A DNA stretch of 64,000 nt from Gammaproteobacteria bacterium (GCA_020832085.1 JAFIFJ010000104.1:21587-85586), one strand, 5' to 3'. Counted from the stretch's first letter, positions 24,105-36,103 are shown. Numbers and translations are program-made. The notes: generated by a model from the sequence alone, not told the origin.

Positions 24105-26078
24105 TCAATGCGCCAGGATGCGTCGCGCTTCGAGCACCGCACGGTGGAGCCCGGGCGGCGGGAGCGCCCCGTGCCAGTCACGATTGGCCCTGGCCAGCGC
24201 TTCCAGCCAGGCCTGGTGCCGCGGCGAGGGAAACACTCTGAGTGCACCCCGAATGCGATGAATCTGGTTGCTGACGCTGTCGCGATCACCGGCATCGAGG
24301 TGGCGTGCGAGGGTCTCGAGATCCTCGAGCAGACTGTCTTCCAGTAAGCGGGAGGGTGGGGCCCGGGCCGGCAGTGCGGGTTTGGTGGACGTCGCCCCGG
24401 CGCGAAACAGCGCACCCAACCCACGTTCGATGGCTTCGAGGCCCTGGGGGCGAATGAAGACGTGGTCGAATGCGGTGGGGTCGGCGGCCCGGGCGTCCGC
24501 TTCGTCATTGACCATCAGGATCAGCATGGCTCCTTCGGTGGCCGGCTGCCGCCGCAGGATGCGGGCAGCGTGGATGCCGTCGAGGCCCGGCATGTTGCGG
24601 TCGAGCAGGACGATGTCGATGCTGGCGCCGAGGCCGGCTGCGCGGACTGCGGCCACGCCGCTTTCGGCCAGGATGGGTTGGGCGCCGAGGCGATGTACAG
24701 CCTCCGCGAGCAGCTTGCGCACCAGCGGGTGGTCATCGACGACCAGCACCCTTGGTGCAACTTCGTCGTCCTTCCGACTGGCCACGGGTCTGAGTTCCAG
24801 GGCCGTCAGCAGTTCGCTCGGAAGCAGGGGCCGCGGCCAGATGTCGGCTGGGACCTGACCCTGGCCTGCGGCAGCATGGGGCTCATCGTCCGCAAGCACC
24901 ACCAGGGCGATGTGCTGCTGGCGGCAGTGCGCTCTGAGGTCGGCGCTCATGGGGTCCTGACCGAGCCAGCCCTGACTGACGATCAGGGCATCGAGTCCAG
25001 TGGGCTGACCGAGCCAGCCTGCCAGATCCTCCCGGGTATCGAATTCGTGAACCTTCATGTTCCAGGAGGCGGTGTGACGCAGCAGGATCTGTCGTTCAAG
25101 GGTGCTGGCGTCGGCGAAACCCAGCAGCAGGCTGGCCTCACCCTTGGGCCTCGGCTCCGGCAGCGCAGGGAAGGGCAGCTGCAGGCGGAAACGGCAGCCT
25201 TCCCCGCTCTGGCTCAGCAGCATCAGACGACCGCCCAGGGCGGTGGCCAGCCGCTCGGCAATGGCCAGCCCCATGCCCGCTCGGCCGGTGGCGTTCCTGC
25301 CCTGGGTGAAAGCCGACATCAGCTTGAAGCGTTGGCGTAGTGGGATCCCCGGTCCGGTGTCCTGAATCTCGATCACCAACTTGCGAGGCGTGCTGCGTGC
25401 GCTGAGCAGGACGTGTCCGGAGCGGGTACGGGCAAGGCTGTTGTTGACCACGTTGGCGAGAATCTGCCGCAGCCGGTCTGGTTCACCCTTGAATTCGCCA
25501 TGTTGCAGCCGGGTCAGGTCGACGGCCAGCTCGACGCCCGCAGCGCGCAGGGGACGGGCGGTGGCCAGGATATCGGCCAGCACCGTCTCCAGACGGAAGG
25601 GTCGTGATTCACTCGCTGCCTGCCGGTGATTCAGACGGGCGATTTCCAGGCTGTCTTCAGCAATATGGATGAGGTGCAGCGCGGTGCGCCTGATTTCATC
25701 GAGAATGCGGTGGCGGTCGGGGTCCCGTTCGTCCCGGGCCAATTGCTCGGCGCCGCCGAGGATGCCCTGCATGGGGCTGCGCAGATCGTGGGCCAGACTC
25801 GCCAGCAGTTCGTTGGCGGAGTGCGCAGGAAGCGCAGCGCGGCGGCTCGCGACGGCGGCCTGAATCCTTCGCCACAGCGCTGCTGCACCGCTGTGCAGAT
25901 TCAGGGACAGTGGCGATGCCGCCGATGTCCCTGCCGATGTCCCTGCCGATTTACCTGCACAGCTGCCGCGATCTGTGCGCAGTCCGCGCCAGGCCGACAG
26001 CCAGAACGCGCTGAGGGCGATCAGCGCGGTGATCAGAAGCCACACGGCGTGGTCCGGATAGTCGCTGTGCAGGAGCAT
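24105..26078 (-). CDS. Hybrid sensor histidine kinase (GacS/BarA-like) with receiver and HPt domains
   Basis: Membrane-linked phosphorelay kinase of 657 residues. It has one N-terminal helix (about 11-30), a DHp domain with His97 (SLAHDLRSP), an ATPase domain (ILANVVNNSL, DTGPGIP, GMGLAIAERL), and a degenerate receiver near 313-425 lacking the phospho-Asp. A receiver with Asp493 (LLDRNMPGLDG) and an HPt domain with His607 (HRIRGAL) follow. The usual receiver lysine is arginine (Arg543). No periplasmic sensor loop, HAMP or PAS domain is evident. The ATG at 26078 was chosen for the AGGGGG before it; frames opening further upstream look non-coding. It is divergent from cysM; in Pseudomonas gacS lies near cysM, and a Gac-like role is inferred. 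Confidence 0.85.
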   Translation of the reverse strand: MLLHSDYPDHAVWLLITALIALSAFWLSAWRGLRTDRGSCAGKSAGTSAGTSAASPLSLNLHSGAAALWRRIQAAVASRRAALPAHSANELLASLAHDLRSPMQGILGGAEQLARDERDPDRHRILDEIRRTALHLIHIAEDSLEIARLNHRQAASESRPFRLETVLADILATARPLRAAGVELAVDLTRLQHGEFKGEPDRLRQILANVVNNSLARTRSGHVLLSARSTPRKLVIEIQDTGPGIPLRQRFKLMSAFTQGRNATGRAGMGLAIAERLATALGGRLMLLSQSGEGCRFRLQLPFPALPEPRPKGEASLLLGFADASTLERQILLRHTASWNMKVHEFDTREDLAGWLGQPTGLDALIVSQGWLGQDPMSADLRAHCRQQHIALVVLADDEPHAAAGQGQVPADIWPRPLLPSELLTALELRPVASRKDDEVAPRVLVVDDHPLVRKLLAEAVHRLGAQPILAESGVAAVRAAGLGASIDIVLLDRNMPGLDGIHAARILRRQPATEGAMLILMVNDEADARAADPTAFDHVFIRPQGLEAIERGLGALFRAGATSTKPALPARAPPSRLLEDSLLEDLETLARHLDAGDRDSVSNQIHRIRGALRVFPSPRHQAWLEALARANRDWHGALPPPGLHRAVLEARRILAH

Positions 26079-26465
26079 TCCCGGCCCCCTTTCGGCTCCG
26101 GGGCATGCCTCTTTGGCATGTCTCGGCCGATTTCCAACGAGGCTGGCGGGCTTCTGTCGTGAAAGCCTGCCGGCTTGCCGCCGCCCGAGCCCGGATCGCC
26201 AAGCGATACGGGCCAGTGAGCGGCCCCGATGGTGCGGTGCCGTTCCGTTGACACCGATGGCGGACTTCACGCAGGGCTGCCTGCTGCGTCCACCTTCTCC
26301 CGGGAGCGGGGCAGTCCGGGGAGGGCGCGCCTGTCAGCGTGCCACCGCGGCCATATTCCCCTTTCCCATGGGCATATTAGCATCCGGCATTTCGCAAGCA
26401 CTTGCCAGGGGGCGTATCATGCCCGCCCGGTCTGCTTTGGCAGCGCCCTGGAGCACTTCGAAGTC
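26079..26465. other. Divergent region between the hybrid kinase gene and cysM
   Basis: 387 bp without a credible gene. A small hairpin (CATGCC at 26104-26109 with GGCATG at 26115-26120) sits upstream of the kinase ribosome site. An isolated TTGACA at 26248 has no matching -10. The promoters of both genes must be here, but I cannot place them. Confidence 0.5.
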
Positions 26466-27377
26466 ATGGTCCAGCGCAAACAAGACTACCCCACCGTCGA
26501 GTCCCTGGTGGGCAATACGCCTCTGGTGCGCCTGCAGCGCATGCCGGGCGAGACGTCGAACCTGATCCTGGCCAAGCTCGAGGGCAACAACCCAGCGGGA
26601 TCGGTGAAGGACCGTCCCGCCATGAGCATGATCCGTCGCGCCGAGGAGCGTGGTCAGATCAAGCCCGGCGATACCCTCATCGAGGCCACCAGCGGCAATA
26701 CCGGCATCGCCCTGGCCATGGCGGCCGCCATACGCGGCTATCGCATGGTGCTGATCATGCCCTCGCACATGAGCGACGAGCGCAAGGCCGCCATGGCGGC
26801 CTACGGCGCGGAGCTGGTCATGGTCACCAAGGAAGAGGGCATGGAAGGCGCCCGGGACCTCGCTGAGCGCATGCAGGCCGAGGGCAAGGGCCTCGTCCTC
26901 GATCAGTTCGCCAACCATGACAATCCCCTGGCCCACTACGAGACCACCGGGCCTGAGATCTGGCAGCAGACCGCAGGCACCATCACCCACTTCGTTTCTT
27001 CCATGGGCACCACCGGGACCATCATGGGCTGCTCCCAGTACTTCAAGGAACGCAATCCGGACATCGAGATCATCGGCCTGCAGCCCGAGGACGGCAGTCA
27101 GATTCCCGGTATCCGTCGCTGGCCCGAGGCCTATCTGCCGAAGATCTTCGATCGCGCCCGGGTGGATCGCGTCATGGATATCAGCCAGCAGGAGTCGGAG
27201 CAGACCATGCGTCGGCTGGCCCGGGAGGAGGGCATCTTCGCCGGGGTGTCTTCTGGAGGATCCATTGCCGCCGCCCTGCGTCTCTCCCGTGAGGTGGACA
27301 ATGCGGTCATTGTCGCCATCGTCTGCGATCGCGGTGATCGCTATCTGTCCACGGGTGTGTTCTCCCCCGAGGCCTGA
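26466..27377 (+). CDS. cysM: Cysteine synthase B (O-acetylserine/thiosulfate sulfhydrylase)
   Basis: PLP enzyme of 303 residues, the same length as E. coli CysM, making cysteine (or S-sulfocysteine) from O-acetylserine. Lys48 in NPAGSVKDRP binds PLP, and EATSGNTGIAL is the substrate loop. The ATG at 26466 opens the conserved N terminus (DYPTVESLVGNTPLVRL); longer frames upstream are not conserved-looking. It leads the cysM-rlmD-relA run known in Pseudomonas. Confidence 0.95.
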   Translation: MVQRKQDYPTVESLVGNTPLVRLQRMPGETSNLILAKLEGNNPAGSVKDRPAMSMIRRAEERGQIKPGDTLIEATSGNTGIALAMAAAIRGYRMVLIMPSHMSDERKAAMAAYGAELVMVTKEEGMEGARDLAERMQAEGKGLVLDQFANHDNPLAHYETTGPEIWQQTAGTITHFVSSMGTTGTIMGCSQYFKERNPDIEIIGLQPEDGSQIPGIRRWPEAYLPKIFDRARVDRVMDISQQESEQTMRRLAREEGIFAGVSSGGSIAAALRLSREVDNAVIVAIVCDRGDRYLSTGVFSPEA

Positions 27378-27447
27378 GCGAGGTTCTGTTGCCCATCCTG
27401 CCTGCCGGTCTCACCTGTCCCGCTGTTCGCCATGAGCTGACGCCCTG

Positions 27448-28782
27448 ATGGCGCGTCGTCGTCTCGAGCGCAGCGAGCGCGTGCGGGTCTCGGAACTCGA
27501 TGCCGAAGGCATCGGCCTGGCGGACAGCGGAGGTTTCAGGCTGCGGATCCGTGGCGGGCTGCCGGGCGAGGATGCCACCGTAAAGGTGCTCAGGCGCCGG
27601 CGCAATCGGCTCGAAACCCTGGCCGAAGTCATCGCCCATCCCCACGCGGATCGGGTGACACCACCCTGTCCCTGGACGGCGCGCTGCGGTGGCTGTGTCC
27701 TGCAGCACCTTTCCCCGGCAGCGCAGCGGAGCACGAAACGGCGCCGGCTCGAGACCCTGCTCCATGAACAGGGTGTGGCGCCGCCAGCCATCTGGTTGCC
27801 GGATGTGGTGGGGCCGAATGCAGGTTATCGCCACAAGGCCCGTCTGGGAGTCCGTCAGGTGCCGGGCCGGGACGTGATGGTGGGCTTCCGGGAGCCGGCG
27901 TCATCACGGGTGGCTGACGTGGAGGCCTGTCGCATTCTGGCTCCCGCCCTCGGTGAGCGGCTGACCGAGCTCAAGGCACTGCTGGGTTCCCTGACCATTG
28001 CCGATGCCGTCCCCCAGCTGGAAATCGCCTGTGGGGACAGCGATTTTGCGATCATCCTGCGCCACTTGAAGCCCCTGGGCGATGGCGATGCCGAGCGCCT
28101 GATCGAGTTTGCCGTGAGCAGTGGCGGGCAGATCTACCTGCAGTCCGCGGGTCCCGACAGCGTCGTCAGACTGTGGCCCGAGGAGGGCGCTCGGCGGCTG
28201 CAGTACACGCTGCCCGACTTTGGGCTGAGCTTTGCCTTCCATCCGCTGGATTTCGTGCAGGTCAATCCAGCCATCAACCGGCAGATGGTGGCCCTGGCGC
28301 TGGAACTGCTTGGCCCAACGGCCCAGGACAGTGTGCTTGATCTGTTCTGCGGGATTGGTAACTTTACGCTGCCGATGGCCAGCCGGGCTGGGAGCGTGCA
28401 CGGCGTTGAGGGAAGCGAGGCGCTGGTGGCAAGGGCGCAGGAGAATCTTGCGGCCAATCGTGCTGCGGTGGGGACGAGTCGGGTGACGTTCACGGCTGCC
28501 GATCTCTACGCAGAGGATTTCGATGTCGGCCAGCTGCCAGCGGCCGATCTGCTGCTGCTCGACCCGCCGCGCTCCGGGGCCGAAAACATCGCCCGTGGCA
28601 TCGGCAAGCTGGCCCCCCGCCGTGCCGTTTATGTGTCCTGCCATCCCGCAACGCTGGCGCGCGACGCGCGCCTGTTCGCCGATGCAGGCTACGGGCTCAC
28701 TGCGGCCGGTATTCTCGACATGTTTCCGCACACGGCCCACGTCGAGAGCATCGCCGTTTTCGAGCCCCGGGACCCAGGATGA
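27448..28782 (+). CDS. rlmD: 23S rRNA (uracil-1939-C5)-methyltransferase RlmD
   Basis: SAM-dependent enzyme of 444 residues that methylates U1939 of 23S rRNA. An N-terminal TRAM domain (about 10-68) precedes the 4Fe-4S ligands Cys74, Cys80, Cys83 (CPWTARCGGC) and Cys161 (ACRIL). The methylase part has VLDLFCGIGNFTLP and LLLLDPPRSGAE, with the catalytic cysteine in VSCHPATLARDA. It ends seven bases before relA. Confidence 0.96.
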   Translation: MARRRLERSERVRVSELDAEGIGLADSGGFRLRIRGGLPGEDATVKVLRRRRNRLETLAEVIAHPHADRVTPPCPWTARCGGCVLQHLSPAAQRSTKRRRLETLLHEQGVAPPAIWLPDVVGPNAGYRHKARLGVRQVPGRDVMVGFREPASSRVADVEACRILAPALGERLTELKALLGSLTIADAVPQLEIACGDSDFAIILRHLKPLGDGDAERLIEFAVSSGGQIYLQSAGPDSVVRLWPEEGARRLQYTLPDFGLSFAFHPLDFVQVNPAINRQMVALALELLGPTAQDSVLDLFCGIGNFTLPMASRAGSVHGVEGSEALVARAQENLAANRAAVGTSRVTFTAADLYAEDFDVGQLPAADLLLLDPPRSGAENIARGIGKLAPRRAVYVSCHPATLARDARLFADAGYGLTAAGILDMFPHTAHVESIAVFEPRDPG

Positions 28783-28789
28783 GGCTGCC

Positions 28790-31815
<3,026 letters not shown>

Positions 31816-32132
31816 TTGCAGAACGAGGCAGCGCCAGCCGTTGCTGACGCTGCGCGGCCCATCTTCTGCCCACGCTTGCGACTTCTTCCCATCGTTGGAA
31901 ATCTGAATCCCTGGCGCATTACCGGGTGTCTCATCGCAGCACGGTTGTGATGCCCTGGTGGTACCCCGGATCAGATCACGATCGAAAACCGGATTTTCGG
32001 CCGCATCTGCGTCGTATAAATAGACGCTGTGGCAGGGATGCATTGTCGTGCTTTATTCCCTATGATTTCGTCAGATCACAAAGCGCTGCCGTCTTGTGGT
32101 CGGGTGAACTCATAAATGTCGAGGAGAAGACC
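31816..32132. other. Intergenic region adk to histone H1-like gene
   Basis: 317 bp. It starts with a terminator-like hairpin (31828-31838 with 31843-31853, one mismatch, four-base loop). It then becomes more AT-rich than its surroundings and contains a TATAAA box (32015-32020), a plausible -10 for the H1-like gene with only a weak -35 around 31992-31999. No gene is seen. Confidence 0.5.
31828..31853 (+). terminator. Hairpin after adk
   Basis: GCAGCGCCAGC (31828-31838) and GCTGACGCTGC (31843-31853) pair with one mismatch around CGTT, 13 bases after the adk stop. There is no T-run, so terminator function is only likely. Confidence 0.45.
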
Positions 32133-32813
32133 ATGGCCAGAGCGCCGAAGTCCGGAACCGTACGTCGCGCCACGACCAAGAAAGCCCCCACGACCAGGAA
32201 AGCTGCTGCGCCTCGCAAACGCGCTGCAGCCAAGGCACCAGCCAGAAAGGCTTCACCCGCCAAGCGCACTCCGGTTCAATCCGCTGCGCTTTCGCGAGTG
32301 GAAAAAGCCGCCGAGACCGTCCGCAAGCAGATCGAAACCGAGCGCAAGCGTCTGGCTGACGCCCGCAAGAAGGCGGCAGCTGCAGCTGCAAAAGCCAAGG
32401 GCTCAGCGCGCAAGGCGGACAAGAATGCCGTGAAGACGGCGCGCAACAAGGTCGCCCAGATCAACGCCAAAATGCGCACCCTGCGAGAGAAGGCTGCGAC
32501 CAGCTCTGCAGCACTGAAGCAGGCGAAAGCCGAAGCTGCGGTGAAGGCCAAGGTCGAAGCAATCAGCAAGCGCGTGGCAGCAGCCAATCAGGCAGCGGAA
32601 GCCAAGATTGGTGAGAAGATCGAAAAGGCTGTCGCGGCCTATCGCAAGAAGAAGGCTGCAGAACTCAAGCGCGCGGAATCCAAGCGTTCACGCAAGCGGG
32701 AGCAGACTGCACGCACGCAGATCCGCAAGATCGAACGTCAGGCCAAAGCCACCAAGCGTGGTGGAGCGAAGGCCAAGCGCAGTCCGCGTCGCGCTGCTGC
32801 CAAGACTTCCTGA
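32133..32813 (+). CDS. Lysine/alanine-rich histone H1-like protein (AlgP-type)
   Basis: Highly basic 226-residue protein dominated by Lys, Ala, Arg and Thr. The N-terminal tail (2-50) has KKA/RKA/KAP-type repeats, the middle (55-190) is predicted helical and heptad-like, and the C-terminal tail (190-226) is again basic (TKRGGAKAKRSPRRAAAK). Such proteins resemble eukaryotic histone H1 tails and Pseudomonas AlgP, and probably coat DNA. GAGGAG lies six bases before the ATG. It is a single gene with its own AT-rich upstream region. Confidence 0.8.
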   Translation: MARAPKSGTVRRATTKKAPTTRKAAAPRKRAAAKAPARKASPAKRTPVQSAALSRVEKAAETVRKQIETERKRLADARKKAAAAAAKAKGSARKADKNAVKTARNKVAQINAKMRTLREKAATSSAALKQAKAEAAVKAKVEAISKRVAAANQAAEAKIGEKIEKAVAAYRKKKAAELKRAESKRSRKREQTARTQIRKIERQAKATKRGGAKAKRSPRRAAAKTS

Positions 32814-32837
32814 AACAGCGGCATCGCGTCACGCTGA

Positions 32838-32864
32838 TCTGCCTGCCCGAACCGGGCAGGCAGA
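32838..32864. terminator. Bidirectional hairpin between the H1-like gene and moeA
   Basis: TCTGCCTGCCC (32838-32848) and GGGCAGGCAGA (32854-32864) pair perfectly over 11 bp around GAACC. It stands between two convergent genes and would fold in both transcripts. No T-run on either side. Confidence 0.55.
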
Positions 32865-32875
32865 CGGCGCCGTCG

Positions 32876-34102
32876 TCACCTCGCCCAGCCGGTCAGCGGC
32901 AGGATCCAGACCCTCTCTCCTGCATCGAGATCTCTCTGCTCTCGCGGCAGGTCGATGAGGCAGTTGCCGACGGTCAGCGCTGACAGGATGTTCGAGTCCT
33001 GGCGTGAATTGGCGCTCACCTCGATGCGACCGTCGCCACCGATGCGGTACTCGCCGCGCTGAAAGTCGCGCCTGCCGGGTCGTTTGCGCACCGCTGCGGT
33101 CAGGGTCGCAGGAAACCGCACCGGTGCTTCGATGGCCTTTGCGCCTGCCATGCGTTGCAGGGCGGGTCGCACCAGCAGCAGGAAGGTCACCAGCGCTGAG
33201 ACGGGATTGCCCGGCAGTCCGAACAGGGGGCGACCGCGAAATCTGCCGTAGGCGAAAGGTTTCCCGGGCTTGAGCGCCAGTTTCCAGAAGCTCACTTCGC
33301 CCGCTGAGGCGAGAACCTCGCGAACGTAGTCGGCCTCCCCCACCGACACCCCGCCTGAACAGATGATGGCATCGGCGCCTGTCGCGGTGTCGAGCACCTC
33401 TCTCAATCCGGTGGGGTCGTCGGGTGCGTGCGTCACCGCCATGACCTCGGCGCCGCTGTCGCGGGCCAGGGCCGCCAGCATCGTTGCGTTGCTGTCGTAG
33501 ATCTGGCCGGCAGCCAGGGGCGTCCCCGGTGCGCAGAGTTCGTCACCCGTGGTGACGATGGCCACCCGCGGTCGGGGATGGACCGGCAGCGCTTCGAGAC
33601 CCGCGGCGATCAGCAATGCGAGACGGGCCGGGTGCAGAGGGTCGCCGGCATGGGCCAGTTTCGCTCCCGCCTCGACGTCGCCGCCGCGGGGACGGACGAA
33701 GTTGCCGGAACCGGGAACGTCATCGAACTGCACGCGGCCGTCATCGAGGATGCGGGCATCTTCCTGGGCGATGATGGCGTCGGCGCCGTCAGGCAAGGGT
33801 GCACCGGTGAAGATCCGCGCGCAGCATCCCGACGCCAGTGCCGGTCCGGGACTGCCGCCGGCCAGAATGCGCTGGCTGACGACGAGGGCGTCGCCTCGCC
33901 GCAGGGCCTCGTCTTGGCTCGCCACGGCATAGCCGTCCATGGCCGAATTGGCAAAGGGTGGCACCGCCACGGCGGCGAGCTGATCGCAGGCCAGGTAGTA
34001 GCCGTGGGCTTCGGCAATGGGCAACGAGGGGCCCGCGGGCAGCGGCTCGAGACTGTCGAGCAGGCGGTGCAGGGCGGTGTCCAGATCGAGCAGCGTGGTC
34101 AT
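32876..34102 (-). CDS. moeA: Molybdopterin molybdenumtransferase
   Basis: A 408-residue enzyme inserting molybdenum into adenylated molybdopterin, the last step of molybdenum cofactor synthesis. Recognisable segments are VPPFANSAMDGYAV, GAPLPDGADAII, VRPRGGDV, IVTTGDEL, CSGGVSVGEADYV and GLPGNPVSALVTF. The ATG at 34100-34102 gives the usual length; a longer frame to 34195 exists but looks unconserved. No other mo-gene is near, so it stands alone here. Confidence 0.95.
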   Translation of the reverse strand: MTTLLDLDTALHRLLDSLEPLPAGPSLPIAEAHGYYLACDQLAAVAVPPFANSAMDGYAVASQDEALRRGDALVVSQRILAGGSPGPALASGCCARIFTGAPLPDGADAIIAQEDARILDDGRVQFDDVPGSGNFVRPRGGDVEAGAKLAHAGDPLHPARLALLIAAGLEALPVHPRPRVAIVTTGDELCAPGTPLAAGQIYDSNATMLAALARDSGAEVMAVTHAPDDPTGLREVLDTATGADAIICSGGVSVGEADYVREVLASAGEVSFWKLALKPGKPFAYGRFRGRPLFGLPGNPVSALVTFLLLVRPALQRMAGAKAIEAPVRFPATLTAAVRKRPGRRDFQRGEYRIGGDGRIEVSANSRQDSNILSALTVGNCLIDLPREQRDLDAGERVWILPLTGWAR

Positions 34103-34303
34103 GGGCGGACTCTCGTGGAGATGGGTTGCGGACTTCAGTCCCGCTTCGTCTGCTGGTGTCTGACCATCAGCATTCAGTGCCGTGTTGCAACGCAACCCGT
34201 TATTCTACGCGGCATTCTACTCACGCCGACCTGCCTGGGGCTCAAGCCGTGAATCGGTGAGCGACGCGGGCCGGCTCGTTCTCGCTTCAGTCAGGGAGCT
34301 GTC

Positions 34304-35035
34304 ATGCAGGCCGTGCTCGCACTCGATACTTCCACCGACGCCTGTTCGGTGGCACTCGACCACGGTGGCCGGGTCCACTTCCGGCACCATGTCGAAGCCC
34401 GCGCCCACAACCGCCTGCTGCTGCCGATGATCGAAGAGGTGCTGGCGGAGGCGGGTCTGGCACCGGCAGATCTCGATGCTCTGGCCTTTGGCCGCGGTCC
34501 CGGGTCCTTCACCGGATTGCGCATTGCGGCGGCGGTGACCCAGGGTCTGGCCTGGGCACACGAGTTGCCCGTGCTGGGCGTGTCGTCGCTGGAGATTCTG
34601 GCTGCCGAAGCTCTGCTGCGGGTTGCGGATGCAGGCGGCGTCATCACGCTGCTCGACGCGCGCATGGGGGAGTGCTACTGGAATGCCTTCGACAACGGCA
34701 GCGGCGGGTTGCAGGCACTCGGTGAGGACGGTCTCGCGGCGCCTGCGGCGCTTGGCCCTGAAATTCAGGCGCGATGCGCAGCAGGGCCGGGCCGCTGGCT
34801 GCTGGTGGGTGCGGAACTGCTGCCGGAATCCTCCTGGCCGCAGTGGGAGGGCTGCGAAGTCGTGGTCATGGAGGCCCTGATCCCGGATGCGCGGACGTTG
34901 CTGACCCTGGCCAGGCCGCGGCTTGAAGCAGGGCAGGGCCTTACGGCGCGGGAAGCTGTGCCGGCCTACTTGCGCGATGCCAGCCGCTGGCGCCGGCTCG
35001 ATGACCCGCCGCCCGACCGCCGGATGGGAGCATGA
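34304..35035 (+). CDS. tsaB: tRNA threonylcarbamoyladenosine biosynthesis protein TsaB
   Basis: A 243-residue actin-like-fold protein that partners TsaD in making t6A37 of tRNA. The N terminus VLALDTSTDACSVAL and the GRGPGSFTGLRIA motif (residues 63-75) are diagnostic. AGGGAG lies five bases before the ATG. The stop overlaps the rsmJ start (ATGA). No rimI follows. Confidence 0.95.
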   Translation: MQAVLALDTSTDACSVALDHGGRVHFRHHVEARAHNRLLLPMIEEVLAEAGLAPADLDALAFGRGPGSFTGLRIAAAVTQGLAWAHELPVLGVSSLEILAAEALLRVADAGGVITLLDARMGECYWNAFDNGSGGLQALGEDGLAAPAALGPEIQARCAAGPGRWLLVGAELLPESSWPQWEGCEVVVMEALIPDARTLLTLARPRLEAGQGLTAREAVPAYLRDASRWRRLDDPPPDRRMGA

Positions 35036-35799
35036 CGGTCGGCGCCATCGAACTTAAGCTCGACCTGCATACCCTGCCTGCATCATTGAGACCATGGCTG
35101 GACGCCCTGCCTGCTGCAGCTGAAACGCCGGCTTCCGGCTTCGTGCTGCGCTTCCTGGAGGATCGTTTGCGTTTGCAGTCTCCCGAGCCCGGACTCGGTG
35201 AACTCGAGATCGATCTTGGCCGCGGTCAGGCCGGCTATCGTGGTGCCCGCGCCCGTAACGAGCGGCTGGTGCGGGCCTGCGGCGTGCGCGCAGGAAGCCT
35301 GATTGTCGATGCCACGGGTGGACTCGGCACTGACGCCTGGTTGCTGGCCAGCGCCGGGGCCCGGGTGACCGTGTGCGAACAGCACCCGGTGGTGGCAGCC
35401 CTGCTGGCGGATGGGCTGCGGCGTGCGGGCGTCGCACATCCCGAGATTGCCGGGCGCATCGAACTCCTCGGCGTTGACAGTCGGCTGGCGCTGTCGCGCT
35501 GGGATCAGCCGTTGACGGCGATCTACATGGACCCCATGTACCCGCCGCGGCGCAAGCGCGCTCTCGGTGATCGTCGGCTGCGGCTGCTGTCAGCGCTCTT
35601 TGCTCAGGGCGGCATGGAGGGAAGGGGAGATGACGTGGCCGGACTGCTGGCTGCGGCCCGGGCCGCGCCTGCCGCAAGGGCCGTGCTCAAGCGCCCCCAG
35701 CGGCAGCCCCTGCCCGCCGGAACCCCTGATCCGGACTACAGCCTGGAGGGCCGTTCCACCCGCTTCGACGTCTGGCGCCGCGCGGACATTGGGGTTTAG
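35032..35799 (+). CDS. rsmJ: 16S rRNA (guanine-1516-N2)-methyltransferase RsmJ
   Basis: SAM-dependent methylase of 255 residues acting on the 30S subunit. The SAM motif is VDATGGLGTDAWLLAS (about 92-107), and the catalytic segment YMDPMYPPRRKRAL matches the RsmJ type. It is translationally coupled to tsaB. It ends 38 bp before a hexamer repeat array and faces gspD. Confidence 0.93.
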   Translation: MTVGAIELKLDLHTLPASLRPWLDALPAAAETPASGFVLRFLEDRLRLQSPEPGLGELEIDLGRGQAGYRGARARNERLVRACGVRAGSLIVDATGGLGTDAWLLASAGARVTVCEQHPVVAALLADGLRRAGVAHPEIAGRIELLGVDSRLALSRWDQPLTAIYMDPMYPPRRKRALGDRRLRLLSALFAQGGMEGRGDDVAGLLAAARAAPAARAVLKRPQRQPLPAGTPDPDYSLEGRSTRFDVWRRADIGV

Positions 35800-35837
35800 C
35801 GGTTGTGGGGGACGATCCGGTTCTTGGGACAAGCCCA

Positions 35838-36040
35838 ATCGGGATCGCTATCGGTATCGGTATCGGTATCGGGGTCGGGGTCGGGATCGAAAGAGAGTGA
35901 ACCTTGTGTGGTTTGGGGGGGGGGGCGTGAAATCGGGTTCGGGTTCGGGTTCGATAGCGATAGCGATACCGATACCGATACCGATACCGATACCGATGGC
36001 GATGGCGATAGCGATAGCGATGGCGATAGCGATACCGACG
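35838..36040. repeat. Inverted hexanucleotide array with G-rich centre at the rsmJ/gspD convergent junction
   Basis: The left arm (35838-35889) is built of ATCGGN-type hexamers, then a centre with an 11-G run (35915-35925) and TTCGGG copies. The right arm (35952-36037) is built of CGATAG, CGATAC and CGATGG hexamers of the complementary class. The design is the same as at 9338-9449 and again lies between two convergent genes. The surrounding 304 bp gap (35800-36103) holds nothing else. Confidence 0.88.
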
Positions 36041-36103
36041 GAAGCGAACTACAGCGGGCGATGTAGATCAACCGCTATGGGTGGCAAGTCGCGGGGCTGG
36101 CGA

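Noticed and set aside
26248..26276. TTGACA as cysM promoter
   Set aside because: No -10 box at 16-18 bp; the position is also more than 200 bp before the start.
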